Positions 17,690 to 29,000 of a DNA stretch of 64,000 nt are shown in pieces; the first letter of the stretch is position 1; the number at the start of each line of letters is the position of its first letter. The stretch is from Spirochaetota bacterium. Its GTDB lineage: Bacteria > Spirochaetota > Brachyspiria > Brachyspirales > JACRPF01. The notes under the pieces were generated by a model. It was not told the DNA's origin. It did not search any database and saw only the letters and a program-made list of their open reading frames with translations. Both the position numbers and the translations under genes were made by a program. The DNA lies in the NCBI GenBank assembly GCA_016214035.1, contig JACRPF010000004.1, positions 270,322 to 334,321 on the forward strand, read 5' to 3'.

Positions 17690-19750
17690 TCACTGCCTCC
17701 GCTTGAGATAGAGCGCCACGATGCTCTTTTCCGGCACGGTATACGCGGAGAAATCCGCCATTACCGGAGCATCATCCTTCACCATAATGCGTTTTTCATT
17801 CTCATCATTATAAGAATGCACCGACGGCGCGGTGAGCGTTACACTTCGGATCAAATCATAGCGCCCCTTGAATGAAAATACTGCGTCACGTTTTGTGATC
17901 TTTTCCCGGTTAACGATGATCAGATTAATCCCGTCCTTTGAGTCAGTCGCTGTAACGGTGCATGAGACATCATCCTTCGCCGGATCCGTCCAGTCGCCGG
18001 TAACCGTCGACGAAAGAACATTCGCTCCCATGGCGTCGTTGTACAGTCTGAACATATCGACAATACCGGTTGTATAAAGCGCTTTTGTTTGTTTGCCGCG
18101 ATAGACAAGTCCCCATGGACCGGCATTGAAGCAGTGATACGTCGCCAAGCCGATATCATCGCGTGCATAGAGCCGGTTGATGAACTGCGCGGTGGCGAGA
18201 CAGCCCATGAGCGCATGAGTCGTATACCATGTTTTCTCCCAGCGCTCACCCTGTTTCTGCGCCGGCCAGAGCCCGTGTTCTGAGATGTACAGTTTGATGC
18301 GGTCGCTGCCGGTGATGTTCTTTACATCGTCGCGGATCACATCGAAATAGGTCTCGATGACGCTCGTCGGATAACCATAGTAGTACGGATGAAATGCGAG
18401 ATATGAGATATCGTTCCCCAACTCGCGCAGCAGTGTGCGGTGCCAGTCGCGCCAGTCTTCGCCCTTGAAGCGGCTGTAACCCCACGGCGCGGTGGCGGCA
18501 TGCGGCGCGAATGTCGCTTTCGGATACACACTCCTGACGGCGGCTATCATTTTACGGCAGCGGTCAACGTAATCGCTGATGCTCATGCGGTTCGAACCGC
18601 TCACCCATTCCTCTTCATTGCCGAGCTCAAAGGTGACGATATCAACCGGCTGTTTCGCGCCGCCGTCGATGCGCAGTTTCGCCCAGTTCGTCGCACCGCG
18701 CGGAGATGAACCGTCTCCGGTGAGGAACTCCGCGAGATCGGCGGCATCTTCCGGTGTGTCATTACGCATATTCAGCGTCCAGATGAAGCGCGCAGGCGCA
18801 TATCCGCCTCGTACGGCACCAATAAGTTCCGCCGGACCGCATGCGGCTGTCAACGGCTTATCCCACGCGGTAAACTTTGCCGCTGTCCGCGACTCCATCG
18901 GTCCGACCGCATATTTCCACCGGAACGATTGCGGGTCCGCGCTCCCGACATACATGATGATGCGGTTGAGCGGTGCGGGTATCGTAGCGAGAACGTTCCG
19001 CATCTCGGCGGAAATCTCGGTTCGCTGTTCGTTCATGAAATATCCGTCGATAGGAAATGCACCGAGCACGAATCCGAGACAGCGCTTTCCGCCGGCTCTG
19101 AGTACTATTGATTCATCAATGGAAACCGTCACCGGCAGCCGCGCAGGTTTTGAGCCGTCATCAACATCATTCGTGATGATGATATTGTCATATTCGGTGC
19201 CCGCTCCCGCTTTCACCTCGGTCTTCGGCGCTTCCGGTGTAAATGCCTCAAAGCTCAGATTTCGTATCGCTATTTTCTTTCCGGCATTCTCTTTCATACC
19301 AACTCCGATGATGATGCGAAGCGTTGTATCATCCAGCACCGTATACCGGGCGCTTATATTTTTTTCAGCTGCACCGACGGTCTCCCATATATCAGGACCG
19401 ATGGTGTCTTTCGCAGGCGGTGTTGCCGCAATACGCGGACCGATGAACAGTTTCGCGCCGGCGTCACCGCCTATCGTCACCGTAATCCGGTACGAACCTT
19501 TTGCGACCGGCGTTTTCACCAAGGTAAAGCCGGTATCGTTGAACGCTCTCCCCGCGGACTGCACACTAATCTCAATGCCGCCGTCAATTCCGGTAACCGT
19601 CATCCTGTCGCCGCCGACGGTATCCCATCCGCGGATCTTTCCGTCCGCACCTGACGCAAAAATGCCATAATCGATGACCGACACGGCAGCGGATGACATT
19701 GCCGCCGTCATGAGCAATACCAGTGCAGTGAAAAAAAAGTTGCCGCGCAT
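17690..19750 (-). CDS. Secreted clan GH-A-like glycoside hydrolase (GH51-like), copy A
   Basis: 686 residues. A signal peptide (FFFTALVLLMTAAMSSAA) is followed by a beta-sandwich-like region (residues 25-175) and a TIM barrel. The likely acid/base Glu379 is in FELGNEEEW, and the likely nucleophile Glu491 is in LYISEHGLW. A beta-rich C-terminal domain ends the protein, as in alpha-L-arabinofuranosidases of GH51. The exact family and sugar cannot be fixed by eye. It is the last gene of the operon 25143-17690. The barrel shares wording with the next gene (RELGND/RELGDQ, DLAEFL, ELGNE), so the two are paralogues. Confidence 0.75.
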   Translation of the reverse strand: MRGNFFFTALVLLMTAAMSSAAVSVIDYGIFASGADGKIRGWDTVGGDRMTVTGIDGGIEISVQSAGRAFNDTGFTLVKTPVAKGSYRITVTIGGDAGAKLFIGPRIAATPPAKDTIGPDIWETVGAAEKNISARYTVLDDTTLRIIIGVGMKENAGKKIAIRNLSFEAFTPEAPKTEVKAGAGTEYDNIIITNDVDDGSKPARLPVTVSIDESIVLRAGGKRCLGFVLGAFPIDGYFMNEQRTEISAEMRNVLATIPAPLNRIIMYVGSADPQSFRWKYAVGPMESRTAAKFTAWDKPLTAACGPAELIGAVRGGYAPARFIWTLNMRNDTPEDAADLAEFLTGDGSSPRGATNWAKLRIDGGAKQPVDIVTFELGNEEEWVSGSNRMSISDYVDRCRKMIAAVRSVYPKATFAPHAATAPWGYSRFKGEDWRDWHRTLLRELGNDISYLAFHPYYYGYPTSVIETYFDVIRDDVKNITGSDRIKLYISEHGLWPAQKQGERWEKTWYTTHALMGCLATAQFINRLYARDDIGLATYHCFNAGPWGLVYRGKQTKALYTTGIVDMFRLYNDAMGANVLSSTVTGDWTDPAKDDVSCTVTATDSKDGINLIIVNREKITKRDAVFSFKGRYDLIRSVTLTAPSVHSYNDENEKRIMVKDDAPVMADFSAYTVPEKSIVALYLKRRQ

Positions 19751-19799
19751 AAATGCTCCGTTACCGTTGTGTTATTATGTCAGAAAAAAGTCCGCTGTC

Positions 19800-21380
19800 C
19801 TATAAACGTCTGAGCATCACGACCAGAATGCTCTTCGCCGGGATGCGCATTTTTTTGGTTACAGCGCCACCGGGCTGCCCTGTGTGCTGCTCCACGACGA
19901 TCTCCTTTTTTTTATCCTCGTTCCGTGATTCCAACGATGCCCCGCTGAGCGTCTGCCACGACTCGAGCGAATACTTCAGTTTTGTATTGACCGCAAGTTC
20001 CCGCTCGGATTCCGGGTCCCGGTTGACCAGGAACAGCGTCAAGCCGCCGCGTGTCTTTATGCAGCTGGCGATGAACGTTCCTTCTTTCGTTCTGCTGTCC
20101 GTGCTGTCGCCGGAAACGGTGAACGCAACCACCGACCGCGCATCAGCAGTACCCTGTTTTATCATCTTGAAAAGGTGATGAAGCCCGGTGAGATACGGGG
20201 CGCACGGGATGTACTTTCCCGATGCGTCGTTGTATGCGGATCGGTATACGCCCCACGGGCCGCTTGAGAAACAATGCATCGTGGCAATGGCGACATCGGG
20301 GTTGTTGATATTTCTGACTATCCAGTCACTCACCGCGAGGCATCCGGCAAGCGAATGCGTATCATGCAATGCCTGCTGCACGTTGCTCTGCCCCGGCTTC
20401 TTTTCCGGCATTACACCATACTCACTGTTGTATATCTTGATCCGGTTGGTTTTGGTTATGCTTTTAATATCATTGATGATGCTGTTCTGTCTGTTCTCCC
20501 ACTGGAATCCGGGCATATACGTACCGCCGGATTTTCCGAAATACGTGTGTGTGGTGATGTAATCGATCTGGTCTCCGAGCTCCCGCAACACCGTGCGGTG
20601 AAAATCCTGCCACGTCCCGCCGTATTTCTTCTGATAATCCGGTTTGTACACATGTCCCTGCATGCTGGACGCCTGTGCCGCAAACTTTGCGTTGGGCACT
20701 ACGGAACGGATTGCGTCAATCATGACCCTGCAGCGGTAGACATACGATTGAAAGCTCGGATAATCCGCGCTGTTCGCAATGTTGTCTGCCTCATTGCCGA
20801 GCTCCCAGATCACATCGAACGGCTCAACAACGCCGAGAAGCACCCTGCGGGCGGCCCAGTTGGTCTTTCCACGCGGCTTCGCGGTGGCACTTGCACACAG
20901 AAACTCCGCGAGATCAGCCACATCCTGAGGGTCATCCAGCAGATTCACGATCCATGCTATTTTTGTTTTTTTGTCGAGTGAACGTAAATAATACAGCTGT
21001 TCCACAAGGCCGAAATTCTTAGGCCCAAGCGTATCCCAGGGCGCCAGCTTCTGCGGCGGCCGCTGTCCGAGCGGCCCAATCCGGTCCTTCCACGGTATCG
21101 GCTTTCCGGTACTGATCGTACAACGGGCCAGATCAATCGGAAAACCGCTTACCAGCTCGATTATCTCATCGCGGAGCCCGCAAACCGGCGAATTGGTGTC
21201 CGTCGGCGAGACAAGCGACTGGTCGGCATTCTGGTCGAACGTTATCCCCAGAATACCCGCATCCCATGATTTGATCACCTTAGTCTCATCGATGTTCACT
21301 ACGACCGGTGACAGATCCTCCGCGACAAGCGTCGACAGAAATGTGAACAGAACTATGAGCAAACCTGAAAACTGTTTCAT
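19800..21380 (-). CDS. Secreted clan GH-A-like glycoside hydrolase (GH51-like), copy B
   Basis: 526 residues. The ATG at 21378-21380 has AGGAGG seven bases upstream and begins a signal peptide (MKQFSGLLIVLFTFLSTLVA). The TIM barrel carries acid/base Glu197 in IWELGNEADN and nucleophile Glu320 in IYNSEYGV, followed by a C-terminal beta-domain. It lacks the N-terminal sandwich of its paralogue at 17690-19750. It lies between that gene (49-base gap) and the larger GH at 21407 (26-base gap) in one operon under the regulator at 24040. Arabinofuranosidase or a related activity is a family-based guess. Confidence 0.75.
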   Translation of the reverse strand: MKQFSGLLIVLFTFLSTLVAEDLSPVVVNIDETKVIKSWDAGILGITFDQNADQSLVSPTDTNSPVCGLRDEIIELVSGFPIDLARCTISTGKPIPWKDRIGPLGQRPPQKLAPWDTLGPKNFGLVEQLYYLRSLDKKTKIAWIVNLLDDPQDVADLAEFLCASATAKPRGKTNWAARRVLLGVVEPFDVIWELGNEADNIANSADYPSFQSYVYRCRVMIDAIRSVVPNAKFAAQASSMQGHVYKPDYQKKYGGTWQDFHRTVLRELGDQIDYITTHTYFGKSGGTYMPGFQWENRQNSIINDIKSITKTNRIKIYNSEYGVMPEKKPGQSNVQQALHDTHSLAGCLAVSDWIVRNINNPDVAIATMHCFSSGPWGVYRSAYNDASGKYIPCAPYLTGLHHLFKMIKQGTADARSVVAFTVSGDSTDSRTKEGTFIASCIKTRGGLTLFLVNRDPESERELAVNTKLKYSLESWQTLSGASLESRNEDKKKEIVVEQHTGQPGGAVTKKMRIPAKSILVVMLRRL

Positions 21381-21406
21381 GGCCGTTCCTCCTGATCTCC
21401 CTATCA

Positions 21407-24037
21407 TCACTTCGATCCGTCCGCGTCTTTTGCAAATGCGATATCATCAAGAATAATCGATCCTTCACCGGATTTTATTCCGAAAATAAGCGCGCACGGC
21501 ATGGACGGCACATGGACAACTTCAAATGAATATTTCACCATGGCGAATTGATCTCCGGCAACTGCCGCCGGTACGCTTTCGATGATCTTATTGGCGCTCC
21601 GGTCAAAATAGCTCATATACACCTGCGGTGACCCGGAAGTATTTTTGAAATACCCGGCAACCGTGTACATCCCGGGCGCGGGAATCCGCACATCCTGGAA
21701 TGCATACACTGACCCTTTGCCCGAAGACGACATCTTCAGCGCAAATTTTCCGCTGCGTGCCGTATCGGACAATACTATCTTCCCTTCAGGATCTTTTGCC
21801 GTGTCGCGGAATGTCCATCCGAGCGGTTTACCCGCGGCAAGCCCGCCCATCGCGATGTCACCGCCGACATCCTCGAAACTCCCGTTCTGATACAGCGCAA
21901 TTGCAACGGTAGCCCGGCTTGATACGATGCGTAATGGTTCAGCGGTCATGATATAGGCGATAGTTTTCACCGGTATAACGGCCCGCCCGTCACGGACTTC
22001 CACCGCAATATTGTTTCCGTACAGATCACTTGCCGATAATACTGTAGTATCGGCAATAATCTCGTGTTCGCCAAGTTCGCTGCCGAGAACGCTCAGAAAT
22101 GTACCGTCACTCTTCTTCAGCATATGCCGGACTGAATAACCAGATGCGCCGTCGAATTTGACAAGACCGGCAAATGAGTCACAGGTCCGCAGCATGCTCT
22201 GAAAATAGCCCACCACCCAGTACTCTATCGACGGAGAGCTTGTCGTACGGTCAAAATAATATTCTGACATCCCCATGTAGTAGTACCGCTCAACACCTTT
22301 TTCCATAAACCAGAGTAACGAAGCAACGGAAAGATAATCACGCTTCGGCCCGCCGCTCATCTCATGCCACATATGTTCGGAATTCCAGGACGGCGCCCCC
22401 GGTTTCTTTTCGGAAATGAGTTCCTTGAGCGGCAGATAACCGGCAACACCCGCATATGCATGGAAATTGAATATATCGAAATATGCTCCGGCGCCTTTTG
22501 ACATGAGATCGCGCGGCATGTTCTTATCACCGAAAAGGCCGAAACCGCTGATAAGCACCTTGCATGAAGGGTCGGCGCGTTTCGCCTGTTGGTACGCCTC
22601 TTTCAGAAGCGCGAAATATTCCTCAGTACTGCCGGTGAATGAGAACGCCGGCGCGGGCGGGTGCCAATCCACTTCATTCCATATTTCCCAGTACGGAACC
22701 CGTCCCTTATACCGCGCCACGGCCTGATACACATAATTGCCGAACTCCTCCACTGATCGCGGCTTCCACGATGAACTGCCGTTCTTGTTCTGTATGGCAG
22801 CGGGATCGGCAGGCTCCACACCGGCCCATCGCGGTGTCCATCCGAGCAGTCCGAGCACTTCTATTTTTTCACGCTCCGCCGCGGCGACGAATTCATCGGC
22901 GAGGCTCCAGTCCCAGACGCCCTGCTCCGGTTCAACACGCGGCCACATGAAGGGATTCCTTCCGCCGGCCCTGAGCGTCATCAATGCCGCCTTGCGGTAC
23001 GCCACAAGATCGAATTGCTCTTCGTAATGCTGCCCAAGCCAGTGCGCCAGTTTACCGTCGCCGCCGGCCCGTGCGGGAAACACGGCGACAGTACTCCGGT
23101 ATTTCGCAGACTGACCGTCAGTTTCGAGCACGGCATTTATTTTGTAGTATCCGTGCTTTTTCAACGCCGGCACCGGCACATCATATTTCGTAAGTCCGCC
23201 TCCCGCCGGAAGCGCAATACGTGTAGTCACATCGGCGGCGGTTTTCCCGGAAACATCGGCGGCAGTGAGATGAAGCGGTATGGCAACAGCGCGTCCGGTG
23301 CCGTTAAACCCGATGAGCGGATATACCGGATCATCCGTTGTATCGAGACATGTATACCGCTCGCGAAACAGCGGCTTGAGCGTGGAATATCCGGCACTCC
23401 AGGGCGTTTCATACTGCTCCGTGCGTGTGAGATGCGCAGCTGCGATGAATGTCGTATCGGCACTCCGTGTGAAATCCCGGGACGTATCGGTCCAGAGTGT
23501 TGCCGCATCACATTCCACGGAAGACAGCCGCATCGACTCCACCGAGAACCTGTCCTGATCTACCATAAAACAGGTCGGCACCAGTGCGTCGGGAACGGAG
23601 CAGCGCTCGTTCAGTTCAGCCACCTTCCGTCCGTCAACATACAACCGCAGCGCCTTTCCCCAGGTAAGTGAAACCAGAAAAGGCTTTCCCTCAATCCAGC
23701 TAAAACCCGGATACGCAAGTGAGCGCGTGTTTGAACCGTCACGGAATATCGCGCGAAGACCCCTATCGGGTATCGGAGGCACATAGATACCGATTAGGGT
23801 TCTCGCATTCTTTGACAACTGCTGTCCTGGAATCATGGAAAAGATAAAATCCCAGGTATTCTGCGCCCGATCCATCGGGCGTTTCATATTCAGACGAAAT
23901 TCTATCGTCCCTTCATCGGCACGGAATATTCCCGGCGTATTCCCGTAGAAGATATTCGTCACCTGCGGCGTAACATCCAGCGCATGCACCGCGGCGGTGA
24001 TCATTACAAGCAGGACTATCGACAGTACATGTCTCAT
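21407..24037 (-). CDS. Secreted multidomain GH39/GH5-like glycoside hydrolase with LamG and CBM domains
   Basis: 876 residues. Signal peptide (LSIVLLVMITAAVHA); residues 30-180 are a LamG/concanavalin-like sandwich (GTIEFRLNMKRP...LRLYVDGRKVAEL). Residues 335-680 are a clan GH-A TIM barrel with acid/base Glu455 in YWEIWNEVDW and nucleophile Glu554 in SWNSEHMW. The C-terminal 150 residues look like a CBM4/9-type carbohydrate-binding sandwich (MYTVAGYFKNTSGSPQVY). The ribosome site AAGGAAG overlaps the end of the regulator gene, which stops two bases upstream. It probably cleaves a polymer backbone or side chain outside the cell; the substrate is unknown. Confidence 0.78.
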   Translation of the reverse strand: MRHVLSIVLLVMITAAVHALDVTPQVTNIFYGNTPGIFRADEGTIEFRLNMKRPMDRAQNTWDFIFSMIPGQQLSKNARTLIGIYVPPIPDRGLRAIFRDGSNTRSLAYPGFSWIEGKPFLVSLTWGKALRLYVDGRKVAELNERCSVPDALVPTCFMVDQDRFSVESMRLSSVECDAATLWTDTSRDFTRSADTTFIAAAHLTRTEQYETPWSAGYSTLKPLFRERYTCLDTTDDPVYPLIGFNGTGRAVAIPLHLTAADVSGKTAADVTTRIALPAGGGLTKYDVPVPALKKHGYYKINAVLETDGQSAKYRSTVAVFPARAGGDGKLAHWLGQHYEEQFDLVAYRKAALMTLRAGGRNPFMWPRVEPEQGVWDWSLADEFVAAAEREKIEVLGLLGWTPRWAGVEPADPAAIQNKNGSSSWKPRSVEEFGNYVYQAVARYKGRVPYWEIWNEVDWHPPAPAFSFTGSTEEYFALLKEAYQQAKRADPSCKVLISGFGLFGDKNMPRDLMSKGAGAYFDIFNFHAYAGVAGYLPLKELISEKKPGAPSWNSEHMWHEMSGGPKRDYLSVASLLWFMEKGVERYYYMGMSEYYFDRTTSSPSIEYWVVGYFQSMLRTCDSFAGLVKFDGASGYSVRHMLKKSDGTFLSVLGSELGEHEIIADTTVLSASDLYGNNIAVEVRDGRAVIPVKTIAYIMTAEPLRIVSSRATVAIALYQNGSFEDVGGDIAMGGLAAGKPLGWTFRDTAKDPEGKIVLSDTARSGKFALKMSSSGKGSVYAFQDVRIPAPGMYTVAGYFKNTSGSPQVYMSYFDRSANKIIESVPAAVAGDQFAMVKYSFEVVHVPSMPCALIFGIKSGEGSIILDDIAFAKDADGSK

Positions 24038-24039
24038 CG

Positions 24040-25143
24040 TTACACTTCCTTTTCCGGGCGTACCGGTGCTGTTGATTTGCCTATGAGCAGGACGGGCGAT
24101 ATACGTTCACTGAGAAGCCAGAATTTATCTCCCGGTGTACCGGCGAGTTCAAGCGCACGTTTCCCGATCATTGCCGGATGTGTGTCTACGGTGGTGAGTA
24201 CCGGATCGTTTTTCTGTGCCGACGTCGCGTCGCACCCTATGACGCTCACGTCGTCCGGAATACTGAAACCGGTCCGCTTGATGCCGGCACAAACCGTCTG
24301 CGCCACCTGATCGTTGATACATATCACCGCGGTGGGACGTTCCGGTAATGTCATGAGCCTGTCGGCGGCGTTGAGATGCGCCTCAAACGATGCATAATCT
24401 GTGTTGATGATATATGCCGGCGGTATCGTACATGAATGCGCCGCGGCGAAATCGTTCAGAACGCGGATTTTGATCTTCGTCCCGGCGTCATTCTCAAATC
24501 CGCCGATGAACGCGATGCGCCGATGCCCGAGCGAATAAAGATATTTGACCGCAATGAGCATCTCTATTTCACAATCGCTTGAAACACCTGCGATAAGTTC
24601 GGGGCCGGGGATGCCGACACGCACCATCGGCAGTGATTCCCGGCGTTCGGCAACATATCCTGTCAGCGCGGGGAATTCCCCGAGAAAGATTATCGAACTG
24701 TTGTCGCTGGTGATCTGTTCCTGAAGCATGAACTCATGTTGACGGCGCGAGTCTTCCGGCGGTATGATGAGCTTCAGCGCGAAACGATCATAGTCGAGTG
24801 CGTTGATGATACCGTCGTAAACGGCATCCCAATATTCCAATTTGCCGATGCGGAAATGCGGATTGGCGATGACATAGATATTTCTTTTTACCGTCCCCGT
24901 AGCCGTATAACCTTTTACGAATGTACCCTTGCCCTGAAGCTTGACTATCTTGTTCTCGGCGATGAGCCTCGCCTCTGCAAGCCGAACCGTAGTCTTACTC
25001 ACTTTCAACTCATCAACAAGTTTACTTTCTGTGGGGAGCTCCCCGTTCACAAACGTACCTTCAATGATACGTTTGTTCAAAAAGTCATATACATACTCTG
25101 TGAGCGGGCTATTTTTATTTCTTTGCTTTTTTAAGCCATTCAT
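24040..25143 (-). CDS. GntR-type HTH fused to LacI-type regulator, operon leader
   Basis: 367 residues, the same length and design as the regulator at 16091. The winged helix includes LPTESKLVDELKVSKTTVRL and LQGKGTFV. The ligand domain includes YSLGHRRIAFIGG, AVICINDQVAQTVCAGIKRTGFSIPDDVSVIGCD and TTVDTHPAMIGKRALEL. It is followed at two bases by three glycoside hydrolases and is presumably their sugar-responsive repressor. The promoter at 25150-25178 ends seven bases before the ATG, and no Shine-Dalgarno sequence exists, so the mRNA should begin at or within a base or two of the start codon. The dyad CTTG-A-CAAG overlaps the -35 box, suggesting autoregulation of the operon. Confidence 0.9.
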   Translation of the reverse strand: MNGLKKQRNKNSPLTEYVYDFLNKRIIEGTFVNGELPTESKLVDELKVSKTTVRLAEARLIAENKIVKLQGKGTFVKGYTATGTVKRNIYVIANPHFRIGKLEYWDAVYDGIINALDYDRFALKLIIPPEDSRRQHEFMLQEQITSDNSSIIFLGEFPALTGYVAERRESLPMVRVGIPGPELIAGVSSDCEIEMLIAVKYLYSLGHRRIAFIGGFENDAGTKIKIRVLNDFAAAHSCTIPPAYIINTDYASFEAHLNAADRLMTLPERPTAVICINDQVAQTVCAGIKRTGFSIPDDVSVIGCDATSAQKNDPVLTTVDTHPAMIGKRALELAGTPGDKFWLLSERISPVLLIGKSTAPVRPEKEV

Positions 25144-25149
25144 ACTTTT

Positions 25150-25178
25150 AATATAGTATAAATAATATGACTTGTCAA
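25150..25178 (-). promoter_or_regulatory. Consensus-like sigma-70 promoter for a leaderless regulator mRNA
   Basis: -35 TTGACA (25173-25178), 17-base spacer, -10 TATATT (25150-25155). Only six bases separate the -10 box from the ATG at 25143. The palindrome CTTGACAAG spans the -35 box and is a candidate operator. Confidence 0.8.
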
Positions 25179-25255
25179 GCTTATATAATACCTATTTTAT
25201 CGTTTTGCCAAGCTATTACCTGCCGAATGATGGGCGTATAAATGAAGTCACCTTT

Positions 25256-26071
25256 TCAGCCAAGCGCTACATCGAGCAGCATCATGACGGCAAATCCCAG
25301 CATAACACCCACGGTTGACAGGTCGGCACCGTCGCCGCGCTGAGACTCGGGTATCAATTCCTCGGCGACGACGAATATCATCGCACCCGCCGCAAAGGCC
25401 AGCGCATACGGCAGTATCGGCTGAACGCTCATCACCAGCAGCGCCCCGAGCACCCCGGCAATCGGCTCGACGATACCCGACATCTGTCCGAAAAAGAAGC
25501 TCTTGCGCCTCGAAAAACCCTCGCGCCGGAGCGGTATCGACACCGCGGCCCCCTCGGGGAAATTCTGAAGACCGATGCCGATGGCAAGCGCCACCGCACC
25601 CGCAAGCGAAGCCGATGGAACATGCGCCGCAAGCGCACCGAACGCGACACCGACCGCGAGTCCCTCGGGAATATTGTGCAGTGTTATCGCAAGAATAAGA
25701 AGAACGCTCCGGTGCCAGGATGTCTTAACACCCTCAGCGCTTTTTACGGGAAAGCCGATATGCAGATGCGGCAGGACTTTATCAACCAGAAAAAGAAATG
25801 CGCCGCCGCACAAAAAACCTACAACAGCGGGCAGCCATGCAATACCGCCGGCGGCCTCGCTCATCTCAATCGACGGCGCGAGCAGTGACCAGAAACTTGC
25901 CGCGATCATTACGCCGGATGCGAAACCGAGCATGACATTCAATACCCGCTTATTGATGCTCTTGAAGAAAAAAACCATCGATGCGCCAAGGGCTGTCACC
26001 ACCCACGTAAAAAGCGTTGCGAACAGCGCCATGACTACAGGATTGAATTTCGACAACCATTCCATGATCAT
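25256..26071 (-). CDS. ZIP-family divalent metal transporter
   Basis: 271 residues, about eight membrane helices, inner membrane. ZIP proteins import Zn2+ or other divalent ions. The transport-site motifs are present: [10 protein letters not shown] in helix [12 protein letters not shown] in helix V and [10 protein letters not shown] near the C-terminus. A His-rich cytoplasmic loop (LPHLHIGF) is short. The start at 26071 was chosen because GAGGTG lies five to six bases upstream; an earlier ATG overlaps the previous stop as ATGA but has no ribosome site. It is directly downstream of the GH71/99-like gene, an unusual neighbour for a metal transporter. Confidence 0.9.
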   Translation of the reverse strand: MIMEWLSKFNPVVMALFATLFTWVVTALGASMVFFFKSINKRVLNVMLGFASGVMIAASFWSLLAPSIEMSEAAGGIAWLPAVVGFLCGGAFLFLVDKVLPHLHIGFPVKSAEGVKTSWHRSVLLILAITLHNIPEGLAVGVAFGALAAHVPSASLAGAVALAIGIGLQNFPEGAAVSIPLRREGFSRRKSFFFGQMSGIVEPIAGVLGALLVMSVQPILPYALAFAAGAMIFVVAEELIPESQRGDGADLSTVGVMLGFAVMMLLDVALG

Positions 26072-26079
26072 ACTACACC

Positions 26080-29000
26080 TCATCGTGAAAGCTGATATCT
26101 AGGATACGCCTCGGTATCCTTCGTTATCCCGATACCCGAACCGAATTCCAGAAATACTTTGCGCTCGGTCTTATCCGCATCGTTGGCAAGAGCGCTCACC
26201 GCAATGCGGTCGCCCGGGCGTGCACCGAAGAGATCAAGCGGTACTTTGAACGTATAGCGGACTATCATGCCGTCCTTCACCGCCGTACGTTTGATCCGGC
26301 TGTCGGCGTCGGCAACAGGTGTTTTCCATATATTGAACAGCACATTATCGCCCTTAATCGCAGCCCCGCATTCAAGCGCTTTGGAACCATCACGCGCCGC
26401 AATACCGAGCTGCACACTGTCGGCTTTCCATATCATGGCAGGGTCGTCCGGCGGGTCCACATGAACATCGTCGGTCACTTCCACCCCGACATACAGCGTT
26501 GTATCATCGTTCGCAAGAAACAGTCTGCCCGAAAGATCATTGGCGTTCACCCAAGTATCCCCGGCTGACGACAGGGTCTGTATGAAGCTCTTGTCATTCC
26601 GCACAAGTACAGGCTGCATTCCCGAGAACGAACCGTTCCATCGGGATAGCGGTAATGCGCGTTCCTGAATATCGAGAACGCTCGTTTCGGGTATCTTGTA
26701 CCGCTTCCGCCAGTTGGGTACACCCGCGGCGTCCTCGGCATATTCATCGGCAACAGGCACTTTCAGATCGCCGAATATCTCACGATACATCGCATCGCAT
26801 TTCGTGGAATAGGAATAGATGAGCCGGTCCGTGCGGTACGGCTTGTCGGTTATCCATTCCGGCGGTGTGAGCGTTTTCACGACGGCACCGTTCCGGCGAA
26901 TCTCCACTTTCACCTGACCAATTTCCATCGGTATCTGTACGTTGGTGAAACCCGCGTTTGCGGCAAGACGTTTTTTCCCGTTGACCCATATCTCACCCGG
27001 CGTTTTCAATATCGCCGCGACATCGATGATATCAAGCAGTTTTATATCGAGCGGTTCGCGCCCGAGATGCCACGACACCACTTCGGCCTTCATCGGGAAT
27101 ATCACCGGTTCTGCATTCACGGGATATTTATGGTAGAAGACCATGACAACATCTTCCGTTGGACGCGCATCCAGCTTTCGCCAGAGCTTCTCATAATATT
27201 CAGTAAGCACGGCAAAGGCGAAATTACGGTTCACTTCCGGCGCCAGATGATGACCCTCGGGATAATCATTCCAGGTGACATAGCTTATGAACGATGCGTC
27301 AAAATCCACAGCACGCTGCCAGAGCGTACGATACGGCACGGCACCCGGCAGCACGAGATACAGCATTTTCGTCTCGTTGAGCTTCAATGCCGGAAAGTCC
27401 GGTGCATTCGGCAGCTTGCCGTTCTTTTTGTACGTCTTCACGTAGTCGGTCATCACCGCCTGGCCGTAATTGCGTCCGCGTTTTTTGCATTCATCGCTCC
27501 AGCGCGCCCATTCCTTCGTCGTGTTCTCGTTCGCCGGATAATCGACGAAGCCGGTGACCGCCGGAAAATAACTCAGCACGGCGTCGATGTATTTCTCATA
27601 CTGCGAATCGAAATCGATGTCTTTCGAACGCGCATTCTTATACATCGTGTCCTGATCCCACACATGGTACACGAACGATGCCGGAATACCGATCATCTGC
27701 CGGACAGCCTCATAGCCCTCGGCAAGCGCTTTCACATTGGCCTCGATATCCTTCTTACGGAACAGGTCTCCGTAATTGAACACGCCGTCGCTGTAGCCCT
27801 CGGTGGCCCAGGTGAAAAATATAATGCGCCCGTCGGGTGCGCGCAGCCAATTCGGCGAATCCTTGAACTCGCGCAGAAGCTCGCTGATGCTCTGCGCGGC
27901 GGCACGGATCTTTTCCTTCGCCTCCACCTTCTGATTCGGATGTGATATACAGAGCGTGAGTTTGAAATCGATCTTCTTATCCTGAAGCACCTTGAAGAAC
28001 TGGCGTATTATCTGATTGTTCCGCGTGCCGATGGATGGATACGCATCCGGATCGGGCGACTGATAATAAAAATGAAAACCGTCAATGCCGAGCCGTTTGG
28101 CGGTGCGCACATCGAACTCTATCGCCTCCTCGGCGGTCTTGTTCGACAGCACCTCCGCAAATGTAGCGCGGTATGTATATGCGCCGCCGATATTGCTTGC
28201 CGGTCCGTCGGGCGTGCCGTACACCGGGTTCATGAAATAGCTTTTATCGGAACCAACCGTGCTCATCTGCGTCATATAATGCGCGATGACGGGCTTACCC
28301 TTGAACAACGGCAGCGACAGCTCCGGTCTGTTTTTCTCGAGCGTCACCGATGGCACCGGCTCTAGCCCGGGGACTACGGCAACGGCTGCAACAGCGTCCG
28401 ACAGCATGAGCGCCGCGATATCTTCACCGGCAAGTGCGCGGGTGTAGATACGGACCTCGTCGATGATTCCCTTGAACGCAAAAGCATTCTTTCCTGTTGC
28501 ACCGATGGATACTGCATCAGGATAATCGCGAAACTCGCCGGTGAACGTCCCGCGCTGTACCGCTTTTCCATCGAGATAAAGCGTTACCTTTCGGGCGTCG
28601 AAAACAGCGGCAAGATGATGCCATTCGGACACATCCGTGATCGCCGGCGTAAGCAGCGTACACGACCCGCCGGTTTTCGGCCATGCGGTAAAACCGAATG
28701 TGGTGATACCTTTTTCGGTGTGCGCCAGAAGCCCCGCATGGAAACCGGGTTTGCCGACTATCATCCGCTCGCGGCCGTCCTGTACATCCGCCTTTACCCA
28801 AACGGCGATGGTGAATGCTCCGTCTTCGGAACCGGTTTTCAGAACGGGCCCGGCAAAATCCGCCGACACCTGAACTCCGTTAAACTTCATGGCTCCGCCC
28901 ACGCGGCCCGTCACCCAGTCGTTCTCTTTGCCCCGCATCCGTGCGTGATTGGAATTCCCGGAGCTGTCATACACACCTTTACCGCTGCCGTCATTGAATG

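Noticed and set aside
18579-19670. Long plus-strand open frame opposite the GH51-like gene
   Set aside because: It is Ser/Ala/Pro-rich low-information translation, as expected from the complement of a GC-biased gene.
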